This document shows, piece after piece, positions 44,501-54,539 of a DNA stretch of 64,000 bases (position 1 is its first letter; each line of letters begins with the position of its first letter). Under the pieces are notes generated by a model. The model was not told the DNA's origin, made no database searches, and saw only the letters and a program-made list of their open reading frames with translations. The stretch is from positions 1,426,001-1,490,000 of the forward strand of contig NZ_JARKMY010000001.1 of the NCBI RefSeq assembly GCF_029360725.1. Direction: 5' to 3'. Position numbers and translations under genes: made by a program. Source of the stretch: Chryseolinea sp. H1M3-3 (GTDB lineage Bacteria; Bacteroidota; Bacteroidia; Cytophagales; Cyclobacteriaceae).

Positions 44501-47500
44501 TTTTAGAAATCCTTTCATCCTTCCGCAAGGTTTCCAGGTATGAAACCAAGTCAATAAGATCTTGCTCGCTCATGGCCGACTGTAAATCGGAAGGCATTAA
44601 TGAGCTCTCCAGTTTCGTACGCGATGTCACGTTTGCTTTTTCAACAGATTGCTGGTTATTCATGTACTGCAACTCTACCTTATCGGCCGTCTCTGACACA
44701 ATTTTGCCAACGGCAGTAGATCCATCGTTGAGTTGCAAGCGATAGCCTTCGAAACCAAAACTGATTCCCTGATCAGGGAAAAGAATTGAGGTATACAAAG
44801 CTTCTTTTGAAAGCTTAGAGCCGATTTCACTTAAGTCGGGCCCAAAGTTCACACCTTCACCCTTTACCTGGTGGCAATTACCGCAGACCGACTGGAAAAC
44901 GGTCTTGCCATTTGCCTGATCACCCTTTTTATCAACCAGTACTGAAACAGAAGGCAACGGTGCACCTTCTTTGCTACCAGGAATCTTTAAATACTTAGCG
45001 GCTTCCTCCTTTAAAAGGGCACGCCACGCGGTCTGAAAGACGCCGCCGGCTGCTGTATGAAGTTCAGAGGGAATTTTACTTTCTTTTGCCAACACAAGTA
45101 AACGATCCTCGGCTTGCCATGGCCCACCAAAAGTTTTCACCGCCAATTTTCGTAAGTCGATATTTTTTGCGCTGTCCATCATCACACCTTCCATCAAGGA
45201 AATTGCCTTGGCGTTGTACATGTGCGGCCAGAGCGATTTAATCATGGCCTGTACGACATCTTTGTTAGTCGAATTCAATGCATTTTGAATCAGATCGACT
45301 TTATTCCAGTCCAATAACGTTTTCGCAGATTCCTTACCCACAGTACTATCGGGATACTGTAAGGCCAATTGCAGCAAATCGCCAGATCGATCTTGTAGTT
45401 TGAATGAAGTCACGAGCTCAACAAACTCAATTTTTCCGCGGTGCTCCTCGAGAACTTTATTGAGCGCTGTTTTTACAGGGGCAGTCATTCTTAATTTTGT
45501 AGGCTCCATGTGTTTTAAAGCATACAACACTTTGGATCCTTCAGTCTGTTGAAGTAAATCTGCCAGAACTTTTTGTTTTGACGGATCGGTATGAAAATCA
45601 AATGCGCGATAATATTTAAACATCGTTTTTTCATCCGACGATTTTATTAAGTCAGCTAATAAAGGCATGGCCGATTTGCTCCTGCTTCTCCAAACAATTT
45701 CAATGTTGGCTGGGGTGTTCCAGTTTTTACCAACAGCCGCCTTCCAGGTGTTAAAGTATAGATCCCAATTTCCTGAGGCACTGATGCCTAACGCCTCTAA
45801 ATACCAGCGATCCTTCCCGTCATATTGCTGTGCGAGTTGGGTCCAAAGATTCGCTGCCTCTTTAGAAGAATTTCCGCGGAGGGCTATAGCGAGTTCGCGC
45901 CGAACTTGTGGAGAAGGATCTTTTACAAGCTGAGCTGTAACAGTCGGAATGTTCTTTTCCAAAAACCGGGCTGCCCTTATTCCCGCAATGCGAATGTTTG
46001 GATCTTGATCAGACAGTGCCTGTGACAGATATTCATCGGCTTTTCCTTGCAGTTTTATAAGCAACCAAAACGCCTGAGCTCTGTGTCTCTGATTTTTTGA
46101 AGTCCATATTTTTTTAAGCGCCTCTTCAGCTTTTTCTCCCATAGCTGCCAAGGCATTCCATCCCAAAATCCTGGAACTCGCATTTGGGTTTAGCAATGCA
46201 GTGATTGCACCGTCAGTCGTGCTTACATCTATTGTTGGAACAGTGTATTTTGATTTTATCGGTGCCACACGGTATATCCTTCCTCTATTCACATCTCCCA
46301 CCTGATGACCGCCTACGCCTGGGTCATACCAGTCCGCGACAAATAACGACCCGTCGGGTGCTACTGCGACGTCAATCGGCCGGAACCATTGATCCTTTTG
46401 GGATTTCAGAATATTAATAATGGTTGCTTTATAACCCGCGCCTTCATTTTCAACCGGATAAGATCGAACGACATTGTTGCCAGGCTCCGCATGAATCATT
46501 TGTCCATAAAAGACTTCCGGAAGCAAATTGCCTTCATACAACGTTAACCCTGCTGGTGAGCCTGCACCAGTTTGTAAAACATTCGGAACAACCCCTGGAT
46601 CATTTAAATGCCAATGACGCAATGGAATTTCTTTTTCCATGTTCGTTCTTCTGGCTCGCCATCCTGCTCCGGTCATTTCATCCTGGTAACCATAGTTTCC
46701 ATATTCCATCACATAGTTAATCCGTGTACCCTTATTGCCATCATCATCGTTATCCGATTGCCACATCGTTCCGTATGGATCAAGAGCTACCTCATAATTG
46801 TTTCTAAAATTACTTCCCAGTACTTCAACGTTCTGGCCATTGATATCGCTTCGCATCACCAACCCTTGGCGAAAAGGTTTCCCGTTCGTCACTACTTTAT
46901 GACCGTGAATGTCGACGACTGTATCGCCAGCGGCATTGAGAAGTGATTTACCTTCATTTCCAAAATTAAAATACAATCTACCTTCTGGTCCAAAAACGAA
47001 AGTGTGCATGCCATGGTCGTGTTGCACGCCTTGAATCCCTTGGAATAATATTTCCTTCTTATCCGGAACGTCATCACCATTTTCGTCAGTAAATACAAAA
47101 ACATTCGGGCTACAAGAAATAATTATTCTGTTGCCGACTAATGAAATTCCAAGTGCAGAATTTACGTCAGTTCCCTGGTAAAATACTTTGCTCTTATCAG
47201 CCTTGCCGTCGCCATCCGTATCTTCCAGAATCATGATCCTATCTCCCTCTGCCTTCACTGGATTTTTTGGATTGTATTGATTTCTATAGTTGAAAGCCTC
47301 ACAAACCCAAACACGTCCGCGCTCATCGATGGCCATATTTGTTGGATTTGAAAACATGGGTTCGGAAGCGAATAGCGAAACTTCTAAACCGTTGTGTACC
47401 GTCAGGTCGGCTAGCGATGCCTCTGCTGAATGCTCCTCTGCTGTCTTTGGTTTACTGCAAGAAAGTATGCATAGCAAGGAACAACATAATCCGATGTTCC

Positions 47501-47519
47501 TGAGAATTGAGTAAAACAT
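44496..47519 (-). CDS. Large PVC-type cytochrome c lipoprotein (membrane-bound dehydrogenase-like)
   Basis: A 1007-residue lipoprotein (lipobox CILSC, Cys21). Order: six-bladed propeller of the TIGR02604/DUF7133 type (about 30-420: NPTNMAIDERGRVWVCEAF, MILEDTDGDGKADKS, VAPDGSLFVADWYDPGVGG), an Ala/Leu-rich helical HEAT-like region (about 430-830), then a cytochrome c domain with CGNCH near residue 878 and a distal Met (SLMPSD). Such proteins are periplasmic, often linked to sugar or polysaccharide oxidation, but the substrate cannot be told. The gene stands alone, convergent with the AsmA gene. Confidence 0.88.
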   Translation of the reverse strand: MFYSILRNIGLCCSLLCILSCSKPKTAEEHSAEASLADLTVHNGLEVSLFASEPMFSNPTNMAIDERGRVWVCEAFNYRNQYNPKNPVKAEGDRIMILEDTDGDGKADKSKVFYQGTDVNSALGISLVGNRIIISCSPNVFVFTDENGDDVPDKKEILFQGIQGVQHDHGMHTFVFGPEGRLYFNFGNEGKSLLNAAGDTVVDIHGHKVVTNGKPFRQGLVMRSDINGQNVEVLGSNFRNNYEVALDPYGTMWQSDNDDDGNKGTRINYVMEYGNYGYQDEMTGAGWRARRTNMEKEIPLRHWHLNDPGVVPNVLQTGAGSPAGLTLYEGNLLPEVFYGQMIHAEPGNNVVRSYPVENEGAGYKATIINILKSQKDQWFRPIDVAVAPDGSLFVADWYDPGVGGHQVGDVNRGRIYRVAPIKSKYTVPTIDVSTTDGAITALLNPNASSRILGWNALAAMGEKAEEALKKIWTSKNQRHRAQAFWLLIKLQGKADEYLSQALSDQDPNIRIAGIRAARFLEKNIPTVTAQLVKDPSPQVRRELAIALRGNSSKEAANLWTQLAQQYDGKDRWYLEALGISASGNWDLYFNTWKAAVGKNWNTPANIEIVWRSRSKSAMPLLADLIKSSDEKTMFKYYRAFDFHTDPSKQKVLADLLQQTEGSKVLYALKHMEPTKLRMTAPVKTALNKVLEEHRGKIEFVELVTSFKLQDRSGDLLQLALQYPDSTVGKESAKTLLDWNKVDLIQNALNSTNKDVVQAMIKSLWPHMYNAKAISLMEGVMMDSAKNIDLRKLAVKTFGGPWQAEDRLLVLAKESKIPSELHTAAGGVFQTAWRALLKEEAAKYLKIPGSKEGAPLPSVSVLVDKKGDQANGKTVFQSVCGNCHQVKGEGVNFGPDLSEIGSKLSKEALYTSILFPDQGISFGFEGYRLQLNDGSTAVGKIVSETADKVELQYMNNQQSVEKANVTSRTKLESSLMPSDLQSAMSEQDLIDLVSYLETLRKDERISKK

Positions 47520-47802
47520 ACGTTTGAATTTGGTAGACTTGAAAGATAAGCACTGTTGAACTTCTAATCAATCATAATTTTTGTGCGTGGATATGCAAGT
47601 GCTCTTCAATGAGATGCCCAAACCTGGATTGTTTTAACTTGAACAAGCCGTGCCGCGTGTAATTGGTCGGGCCGCTATACGTCAACCCATTCGCATTCAA
47701 ATATTACGACAGTGTTGTATTACTGTTAATAGCATTTAATCGATCGAAACACCGAACGCTTAATTGCGTTATTTGCAATAGCAACAACCACTAATTTTTG
47801 CT

Positions 47803-48006
47803 ATGACATCAATCAATCAAAGACACCAGATCCTGGAATCGTTGGATTATTTGGATCAAGGTCAAACGGAAAAAGTGTTGGCGTATATTCAAACACTTAT
47901 GCATACGCACAAAGATGAAATCTCTCATCAAAAATTAAAGCGCGAAGCGCTGCGGGAGATTCGCCTGGCGCTTGGACAAGACCGGAAACTAAAACCGTTT
48001 TTTTAG
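47803..48006 (+). CDS. Small helical orphan protein (67 aa)
   Basis: A 67-residue protein, mostly alpha-helical and charged (QILESLDYLDQGQTEKVLAYIQTLMHTH), with no signal or membrane segment. The helix-turn style resembles small antitoxin-like or adaptor peptides, but no toxin gene is adjacent. It sits in a 560-bp space between the cytochrome and rluD-like genes on the other strand. I cannot assign a function; real-gene status is moderate. Confidence 0.5.
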   Translation: MTSINQRHQILESLDYLDQGQTEKVLAYIQTLMHTHKDEISHQKLKREALREIRLALGQDRKLKPFF

Positions 48007-48087
48007 GCGAAGAATCTTCGTTGCAAGAATGAACAGGTGCGTTATTTAATGCATCTTAGAATCCTTTTCACCTTAAGTTTTTGGGCA

Positions 48088-49116
48088 TCAATTGTACTTT
48101 ACATAATGCTCCCACTTCTCAATTACTTCTTTAAAGTCATTGGGCAAATCCGAATCGAATAACAGCCGCTCTTTTGTTATGGGATGAACAAAGCCAAGAC
48201 TTTTCGCATGCAGTGCCTGCCGGGGTATAATAGTGAAGCAGTTATCAACAAACTGCTTGTACTTTGAAAACACGGTGCCTTTTAAAACCTGATTGCCGCC
48301 ATACATGCTATCATTAAACAGTGGATGTCCCAGATGTTTCATATGCGCTCTGATTTGATGCGTGCGTCCGGTTTCTAATTGGCATTCTACCAAGGATACA
48401 TATCTTAAATCTTTCAATACGCGGTAGTGGGTTATCGCGTGACGACCCATATCTCCTTTGGGAAAGGTTGTGGTAACCCTTCGGTCTTTTAAACTTCTCC
48501 CAACATTCATATTGATCGTGCCCTCAGCAGGTTCGGGTATACCCCAAACCAGCGCGTAATATTTTCTCTCAATGGTATGGTCAAAAAATTGCTTAGCCAG
48601 TCCGTTAAGGGTCATTTCATCTTTTGCTACAACTAAAAGACCCGACGTATCCTTATCGATACGGTGCACTAATCCTGGACGTCCATCATTGCCTGGTAAT
48701 TGCGGCAGATTTTGGAAATGATAGGTCAAAGCGTTTACCAAAGTTCCAGTCCAGTTTTGATAAGCAGGATGTACTACCATGCCCGCCGGTTTATTGATAA
48801 CCATGAGGTATGCATCTTCAAAGACGATATCCAATGGAATATTTTCTGGTATGACATCGGTGTCCCGCGGCGGTTCTGGAAAAAGGACGGTGATCACATC
48901 TCTTGGATGAACTTTGTAGTTGGGCTTAATAGGTTTGTCGTTAACCTTAACAAAACCCGCATGAATTCCAGCTTGGATTTTCGTTCGTGTAACATTCGGC
49001 AACCGCGCCATCAAAAATTTGTCTATTCGAACCAGGCCCTGTTTTTGATCCGCAACAATGCGATGATGCTCAAAGAGCACATCATCTTGTTCTTCCGGAA
49101 TTTCTGTATCACTCAT
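48088..49116 (-). CDS. RluD-type pseudouridine synthase
   Basis: A 342-residue RNA-modifying enzyme that isomerises uridine in large-subunit rRNA (RluA/RluD family). An S4 RNA-binding domain (about 28-80, RIDKFLMARLPNVTRTKIQ) precedes the catalytic domain with the active-site Asp in GLVHRIDKDTSGLLVVAK, and ERKYYALVWG and ETGRTHQIRAHMKHLGHP. Closest architecture is RluD (positions 1911/1915/1917 in E. coli 23S), but subfamily is not certain. It is a single gene. Confidence 0.92.
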   Translation of the reverse strand: MSDTEIPEEQDDVLFEHHRIVADQKQGLVRIDKFLMARLPNVTRTKIQAGIHAGFVKVNDKPIKPNYKVHPRDVITVLFPEPPRDTDVIPENIPLDIVFEDAYLMVINKPAGMVVHPAYQNWTGTLVNALTYHFQNLPQLPGNDGRPGLVHRIDKDTSGLLVVAKDEMTLNGLAKQFFDHTIERKYYALVWGIPEPAEGTINMNVGRSLKDRRVTTTFPKGDMGRHAITHYRVLKDLRYVSLVECQLETGRTHQIRAHMKHLGHPLFNDSMYGGNQVLKGTVFSKYKQFVDNCFTIIPRQALHAKSLGFVHPITKERLLFDSDLPNDFKEVIEKWEHYVKYN

Positions 49117-49340
49117 TCGATTGCGTATAAAAGGGCATTGAATTTATTTACAAAATATCTTTTCAGTGGTGGATTGTTTCCTTTCATAAAGGTTTACCTA
49201 CACGTAAATTGAGGCGCAAAATAATCAGATTACGCTAATATCATTTCGGACATGAACAAATACACCTATCTGCCGTTTAACCTCCACGGATGTCGCGCTT
49301 TGTAAAATATAAGTTTTGTTACTACATCCGCCAACGCTAG

Positions 49341-50225
49341 ATGAAAACGTTATTTTTTATATTGCTGGGCATCTCAGCATTTTCGTGCGCTAAAAAGGAC
49401 TCTATTGAACAACCTGCGAGTGAATTTGAACCTGGTGTAAAATTAGCGGAAATAAAGGATGATAAACTCGAAGAGATTTCCGGCCTCGCCGCAAGCATTA
49501 ATAATGCGCCTTTACTTTGGGGTCACAACGACTCCGGCAATAAAGCTGAAATATACTTATTAGATAAAAACCTCGATATTAGGTTGACGTGTGAATTGAA
49601 AGGCGTTGAAAATCGCGATTGGGAGGATATCACTGTGGGGCCTGGACCTGATTCGTCAAAAAACTATGTATACATTGGAGAGATAGGTGATAATGATGCG
49701 CAGTACAAGTATAAATATGTGTATCGTTTTGAAGAACCGACCTGGAAGGAACATCAACAAAAGAAAATTGTCATCACTGAATTTGATAAGATTACCTTTC
49801 AATTGTCCGATGAGCAAAAAGATACGGAAGCGTTGATATTGGATCCTAAAACCAAAAATCTGTACATTATCTCAAAACGTGAAGAGCCGGTCTATCTGTA
49901 TGAATTAAAGTATCCATACTCCTCCAACGATACCGTCACAGCATTAAAACTAATTTCGTTGCCGTTTACCAAAATTGTTGGTGCAGATTTGTCGGCTGAT
50001 GGTCGCGAATTGCTGATGAAAAATTATTCGCATGTTTTTTACTGGAATTCTTCAATTGCCAAACCCCTTAACGATTTATTGAAGGACCCGCCAAAGAGTG
50101 TTCCTTATGAAATAGAACCACAAGGGGAATCAATAACGTGGGCAACTGATGGAAGTGGTTTTTATACCCTTAGCGAGGTAAATAAAAATAAAAAGTCTTA
50201 CCTGTATTTTTACAAAAGAAGATAG
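49341..50225 (+). CDS. Lipoprotein of unknown function with beta-propeller-like repeats
   Basis: A 294-residue lipoprotein (MKTLFFILLGISAFSC, lipobox Cys16). The mature part has repeated strands with Asp/Gly turns (LLWGHNDSGNKAEIYLLD, YVYIGEIGDNDAQYKY, LYIISKREEPVYLYEL, ELLMKNYSHVFYW) that look like a small beta-propeller. No catalytic motif is recognised. The stop is 5 bp from the convergent MATE gene. Location in the periplasm or on the outer membrane is expected; function unknown. Confidence 0.75.
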   Translation: MKTLFFILLGISAFSCAKKDSIEQPASEFEPGVKLAEIKDDKLEEISGLAASINNAPLLWGHNDSGNKAEIYLLDKNLDIRLTCELKGVENRDWEDITVGPGPDSSKNYVYIGEIGDNDAQYKYKYVYRFEEPTWKEHQQKKIVITEFDKITFQLSDEQKDTEALILDPKTKNLYIISKREEPVYLYELKYPYSSNDTVTALKLISLPFTKIVGADLSADGRELLMKNYSHVFYWNSSIAKPLNDLLKDPPKSVPYEIEPQGESITWATDGSGFYTLSEVNKNKKSYLYFYKRR

Positions 50226-50230
50226 TTGAT

Positions 50231-51568
50231 CTATATCTTTTTCCCTTTCCATCTTCCCGATCTCATATACAAAAAGGCCATTGAAAACATAGAGATCCAG
50301 TACACCCATTCTGAACCCCATCCCCATGTAATAGGAAGTTTCCAATATTCGAGAACTAAGTAAGTATAGATGCTGTAGATGACGATAGTTATAGCTTCGA
50401 TTCGGAGGTTCACGATGGTATTACCGGTTCCGGTCACGGCATTTAGCCACACCGTTCCAACTGACATCATCAGCAAAGCCACCGACACAATTCGAATGAC
50501 GGGTATACCATGCGTTATAAATTCCTCTCCTTGACTAAAGAAAGATAAAAACCATTCCGGCCATATGTTCAGTACGGTAACGACAACCAAGGAGATCGAA
50601 AAACTAATGGTAATAATTTTTCGAATCAATGGGAGTACTTCATTGGTTTTACCTTGACCTAATATATTGCTCACCATACTATTGGTCGCTGAGGCAAAGG
50701 CCCAAGAAAAAATGCCCGACAATCCAAAAATATTTCGCATGGTGTTAGAAATTGCAAGATCTCTCGCTCCATGGTGTTCTACTAAAATGTAAAAGTACTC
50801 CCAGCTAATTATGCTGATGGCATATTGTACAACAAGAGGTGACGATTGAATTAGAATGAGTTTGATAATTGAAAAATCAAAAGGACCACGTTCGAAAAGC
50901 CCAAAGACCTTGTGCAGTCCCATCGACCGGATGACAAAATAGATTACCAATAAACCTGATCCTTCGGCAATAATGGATGCGTACGCGGCTCCATTGAATC
51001 CGATTTTAGGAAGCCCAAAGTGACCATAGATCAACCCGTAATCCAGAAAGATATTTACCAGTGCTTCTGACAACGTGCCCCATACCAGGAAACGTGTTTG
51101 ATTCGTCCCCACAAGGAAGGCGTTGCGCATAACATATAGATAAAGAAGCGGCAAGCCCCAAATGCGTATCAACAGAAAATCAACAACTTGATTGGCTATT
51201 TCCCGGTCGTGAATAACAGCGTGCATGATGATGGGCGCAAATAGATAAGTAATTGCAATTCCACACGCGGCCACTGCCAATGATACCCATGCGCCGTGAT
51301 TAAATAATCGCCCGATTTCCTTTGGCAAATTCTGCCCTGCTCTTCTGGAGATCAATGCCTGAAGACCATTGTTTAACCCGTTACCGATAACTGCAAAAAT
51401 CAGATAGTATACACCGGTTATTCCTGCACTCGCTAATTCTTTTTCTCCCAGCTTGCTCAAAAATATATTATTGGTGATGAAATTAATTTGAGGCACGAGC
51501 AAGGCCAGCGAAATGGGAAGAGCCATTCCCAAAATCTGACGATAGCTTGTGTTGAGTTGTAATTCCAT
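50231..51568 (-). CDS. MATE-family efflux transporter
   Basis: A 445-residue inner-membrane antiporter with 12 hydrophobic helices that exports drugs or metabolites using Na+ or H+. The duplicated MatE halves are clear: N-terminal LGMALPISLALLVPQINFITNNIFLSKLG (in shorter pieces) and the second half with SWAFASATNSMVSNILGQGKTNEVL. Length matches the family. A TAGCTTTG -7-like element lies only 11 nt before the ATG. Substrate cannot be named. Confidence 0.93.
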   Translation of the reverse strand: MELQLNTSYRQILGMALPISLALLVPQINFITNNIFLSKLGEKELASAGITGVYYLIFAVIGNGLNNGLQALISRRAGQNLPKEIGRLFNHGAWVSLAVAACGIAITYLFAPIIMHAVIHDREIANQVVDFLLIRIWGLPLLYLYVMRNAFLVGTNQTRFLVWGTLSEALVNIFLDYGLIYGHFGLPKIGFNGAAYASIIAEGSGLLVIYFVIRSMGLHKVFGLFERGPFDFSIIKLILIQSSPLVVQYAISIISWEYFYILVEHHGARDLAISNTMRNIFGLSGIFSWAFASATNSMVSNILGQGKTNEVLPLIRKIITISFSISLVVVTVLNIWPEWFLSFFSQGEEFITHGIPVIRIVSVALLMMSVGTVWLNAVTGTGNTIVNLRIEAITIVIYSIYTYLVLEYWKLPITWGWGSEWVYWISMFSMAFLYMRSGRWKGKKI

Positions 51569-51660
51569 ACCCGGTGCGCAAAGCTAATAGGAACGGTCAA
51601 TAACGAATAGTGTTGGCGCGTGATGAAAATTAATTTTGGGCGGAAGCTAATACAAATGCA

Positions 51661-52071
51661 CTAGTCAGGTAAATAGGGTTTGACTCTTGCATAAACCCAT
51701 GTCCCGAGCACTGCAGAGAAAAATGTAATTAACGTTACCCCATAACCCGCTCCTATTTGTGCATAGAGAGGTCCAGGACAGGCACCGGTCAATGCCCACC
51801 CGAATCCGAAAATTAGTCCGCCGATGATGATGCCGTGATGATACGGTTTTTCCGGAACGTCTATAGCTTCACCGTTAGCCGTTCGGAGGTTAAGTTTACG
51901 GATGAGAAATATGGACAATGCACCGACGGGTAAAGCGGTCATAAAAATGCCAAACATGTGAAAGCTTTGGAAGTGAAACATTTCCTGCATCCGGAACCAT
52001 GAAATAGCTTCTCCTTTTGTAAGCGCCAAACCGAATACGACGCCAACGAACAAATATTTTAGATTTTTCAT
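51661..52071 (-). CDS. YeeE/YedE-family membrane protein, small subunit (DUF6691-like)
   Basis: A 136-residue membrane protein with four hydrophobic segments and the conserved GWALTGACPGPLYAQIGAGY motif (Cys near residue 108), typical of the half-size YeeE/YedE proteins that import thiosulfate or related sulfur/selenium compounds. It overlaps its partner gene by 4 bp, so they form a two-gene unit. The pair together would build one transporter; which compound is moved is not known. Confidence 0.88.
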   Translation of the reverse strand: MKNLKYLFVGVVFGLALTKGEAISWFRMQEMFHFQSFHMFGIFMTALPVGALSIFLIRKLNLRTANGEAIDVPEKPYHHGIIIGGLIFGFGWALTGACPGPLYAQIGAGYGVTLITFFSAVLGTWVYARVKPYLPD

Positions 52072-52628
52072 AGTAATAAGATTGCAGGGAGGATTAGATG
52101 ACTACATATAATTCCACCAACAAAGAAACAGATCACTGCCACCAACGAAGTCCATTGCAGCGCAGAGAGCCCAAATATGCCATGGCCTGACGTACATCCT
52201 CGTGCATAACGTGTCCCAAAACCAATCATGAATCCACCCACTATGATAAGCCAGAAACCTTGCCAGGTAAATACGTTGCTCCAGGTAAAGAGTTCTCGGG
52301 GTAACAACCCAGATACATCATGAACACCGTTCGACTGCAACACAGCAACGGTATCAGGCGCCAGTGTCGTCGTTGCCGGATTTTCAAAAAGCCATCCGCC
52401 TATGAAACCACCAAGGAGGATCCCACATACAAAAAAAAGATTCCAGCTGTCTTTTTTCCAATCATAGTTAAGGAAGGGAATGTCGCTGGGATAACATGCG
52501 GCGCAAAGTTGTCGCAGCGTGGAAGAGATTCCAAGGCGTTTATTTCCTAACAAAAGCAATGCAGGAACCGTAAGCCCGATTACCGGACCGGCGATATACC
52601 AGGGCCACGGCTCATATAAAAATTCCAT
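52068..52628 (-). CDS. YeeE/YedE-family membrane protein, large subunit
   Basis: A 186-residue membrane protein with five to six hydrophobic segments and the conserved GTRYARGCTSGHGIFG motif (Cys near residue 144), the hallmark of the YeeE/YedE sulfur-transport family. The GCTSGHG and the partner's GACPGP Cys residues are the residues that pass thiosulfate or polysulfide sulfur in studied relatives. Four-base overlap with the downstream partner shows co-translation. YedE relatives can be linked to selenium use, of interest since selD is in the window. Confidence 0.9.
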   Translation of the reverse strand: MEFLYEPWPWYIAGPVIGLTVPALLLLGNKRLGISSTLRQLCAACYPSDIPFLNYDWKKDSWNLFFVCGILLGGFIGGWLFENPATTTLAPDTVAVLQSNGVHDVSGLLPRELFTWSNVFTWQGFWLIIVGGFMIGFGTRYARGCTSGHGIFGLSALQWTSLVAVICFFVGGIICSHLILPAILLL

Positions 52629-52724
52629 GTGACGAAAATTAAAGTAAAGCGTTTGTTACGATGGCAAGTTAAAGTATTTTAATTTTCACACCTTCGTATT
52701 GAAGAGTTCAACAATAAACACAAC

Positions 52725-53522
52725 ATGAAAAATTCAAAAATTGCTATTATCGGGGGAGGAAACTTAGGCGCAGCGATTGCGGAAGGTCTGATAAAAAGCA
52801 AGTTTATTTCACCACAGCATTTAACTGTTACGCGCCGGAGTATTGAAGCACTGTATAACCTTAAATCGTTAGGCGTAAACGTTACAAGCGATAATGCTGC
52901 GGCGATTCAAAACAGCGAAGTTATTATTGTGGCACTCAAGCCGTATAATGTAAGAGAAGTTTTGGAAGGTCTTCGCGAAAATTTCGACCCGTCAAAACAT
53001 ATCGTCATCAGTGTAGTAACAGGGGTTGCTGTAAAAGATCTTGTCGCCATTGTTGGTAATCGCGCGCCTGTGTTTCGGGCCATGCCTAATACGGCGATCG
53101 CTATCCAGGAGTCGGTTACTTGCATTTGCCATCAAGGTGCATTGAACGAACAAGTAAATTATGTTACGGAGTTATTCAATCAACTGGGCGTGACAATTTC
53201 AATAGATGAAAAATTGATGGATGCAGCCACAGTCTTAGGTGCCTGTGGAATAGCATTTGCGCTACGTTTTATTCGGGCGGCGACTCAAGGAGGAATCGAA
53301 ATTGGCTTCGACGCTAAGACTGCGAACCTGATCGCAGCGCAAACAGTTAAGGGATCAGCTGAATTATTGTTGAAACTTAACCGTCATCCTGAGGAAGAAA
53401 TAGATAAAGTAACAACACCCAAGGGTTGTACCATTGCAGGGTTAAATGAAATGGAACATCAGGGCTTTAGTTCTTCCCTCATCAAGGGAATACTAACGTC
53501 CTATGAAAAAATCGGAAAGTAA
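52725..53522 (+). CDS. proC: Pyrroline-5-carboxylate reductase
   Basis: A 265-residue enzyme that reduces pyrroline-5-carboxylate to proline with NAD(P)H. The Rossmann start IAIIGGGNLGAAIAEGL and the C-terminal signature TVKGSAELLLK, TPKGCTIAGLNEME (with Thr and Gly for substrate binding) are clear. Length is standard. It is divergent from the YeeE/YedE pair and precedes the DUF3667 gene by 39 bp. Confidence 0.96.
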   Translation: MKNSKIAIIGGGNLGAAIAEGLIKSKFISPQHLTVTRRSIEALYNLKSLGVNVTSDNAAAIQNSEVIIVALKPYNVREVLEGLRENFDPSKHIVISVVTGVAVKDLVAIVGNRAPVFRAMPNTAIAIQESVTCICHQGALNEQVNYVTELFNQLGVTISIDEKLMDAATVLGACGIAFALRFIRAATQGGIEIGFDAKTANLIAAQTVKGSAELLLKLNRHPEEEIDKVTTPKGCTIAGLNEMEHQGFSSSLIKGILTSYEKIGK

Positions 53523-53561
53523 AAGACTTCTTCTTAAGCATTCGTCCTAATTCAAACATCG

Positions 53562-54539
53562 ATGGAAGGACTTGAAAAATCACTAAGTGCAGCGGAGGCC
53601 ATGGTGAGTGCAGAGCAGGGGGCGAAAAGAAGTACTACGGATCACTCCCGCCATTGCCTTAACTGTTCTACGGCATTGACGGATCTTTATTGTCCTCACT
53701 GCGGCCAGAAAGATATTCCCAGGCGTCAAAGTCTTGCTGAATTGTCATTCAGTTTCATTTCATCCTTTTCGGGCTATGAGTCCAAATTTCTAAAGACCTG
53801 CAGATACTTACTTTTAAAACCAGGGTTTCTTGCAACAGAATATAATGCTGGAAAAAGAGAAAGTTATTTCCATCCGGCCAGGATGTATGTGTTTATTAGT
53901 TTTATTTATTTTCTGCTTTTTACATCGCTTCCCGATGCAAATGAGAAATCTATCGTCACCATCACAAGTGAGAATGATACTGAAGATGTAGATTACAATA
54001 AAGGTGAAGGAGATGCGATAGAAACTCGCGCGCAATACGATTCGATTCAGCAATCGTTAATGCCTCAGGACCGGGATGGATGGCTGACTAAAAAATGGAA
54101 ATACAAGGAAATAGAATTGACGAATCAATTTGAGGCTGATCCAAAAGGATTTGCAAGCAAAGTGATCAATGGGTTCACTGCCCACTTCTCCCAAGTATTT
54201 TTCTTTTTACTCCCGGTTTTTGCCTTTTTACTATGGTTATTATACATCAGAAAAGATTTCTTTTATTATGAACACCTGGTATTTTCAATATGCTATTATA
54301 ACTTCTTCTTTCTAGCCGGTTCTTTTGCTATGCTTGCTAATTCGATTCCGTGGCTTAGATGGCTGGGTATACTTCTAGAATTGGCTATAGTTGTTTACTT
54401 ATTACTTGCCATGAAGGCGGCATACAAGGAGACATGGCGTAAAACCATTTGGAAATATGCGGTTTTTATTGGCCTTTTTGGAATTTGCATCGCCTTGGGA
54501 TTGTTAACTAATTTACTTATCACCCTAATGTTTATCTGA
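53562..54539 (+). CDS. DUF3667 membrane protein with zinc-ribbon
   Basis: A 325-residue protein with an N-terminal zinc-ribbon (CLNCSTALTDLYCPHCGQK, about residues 31-49, four Cys) followed by the DUF3667 block (ELSFSFISSFSGYESKF, FHPARMYVFISFIYFLLF) and several membrane helices (about 108-125, 205-225, 240-260, 270-320). The zinc ribbon is expected to sit in the cytoplasm. Found almost only in Bacteroidota; function unknown. Its stop overlaps the rarA start (TGATG), so the two are translated together. Confidence 0.9.
   Translation: MEGLEKSLSAAEAMVSAEQGAKRSTTDHSRHCLNCSTALTDLYCPHCGQKDIPRRQSLAELSFSFISSFSGYESKFLKTCRYLLLKPGFLATEYNAGKRESYFHPARMYVFISFIYFLLFTSLPDANEKSIVTITSENDTEDVDYNKGEGDAIETRAQYDSIQQSLMPQDRDGWLTKKWKYKEIELTNQFEADPKGFASKVINGFTAHFSQVFFFLLPVFAFLLWLLYIRKDFFYYEHLVFSICYYNFFFLAGSFAMLANSIPWLRWLGILLELAIVVYLLLAMKAAYKETWRKTIWKYAVFIGLFGICIALGLLTNLLITLMFI

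Noticed and set aside
48700-49212. 170-codon open frame antisense to the pseudouridine synthase
   Set aside because: Covers the catalytic gene and has no domain; codon pattern is that of the reverse strand.
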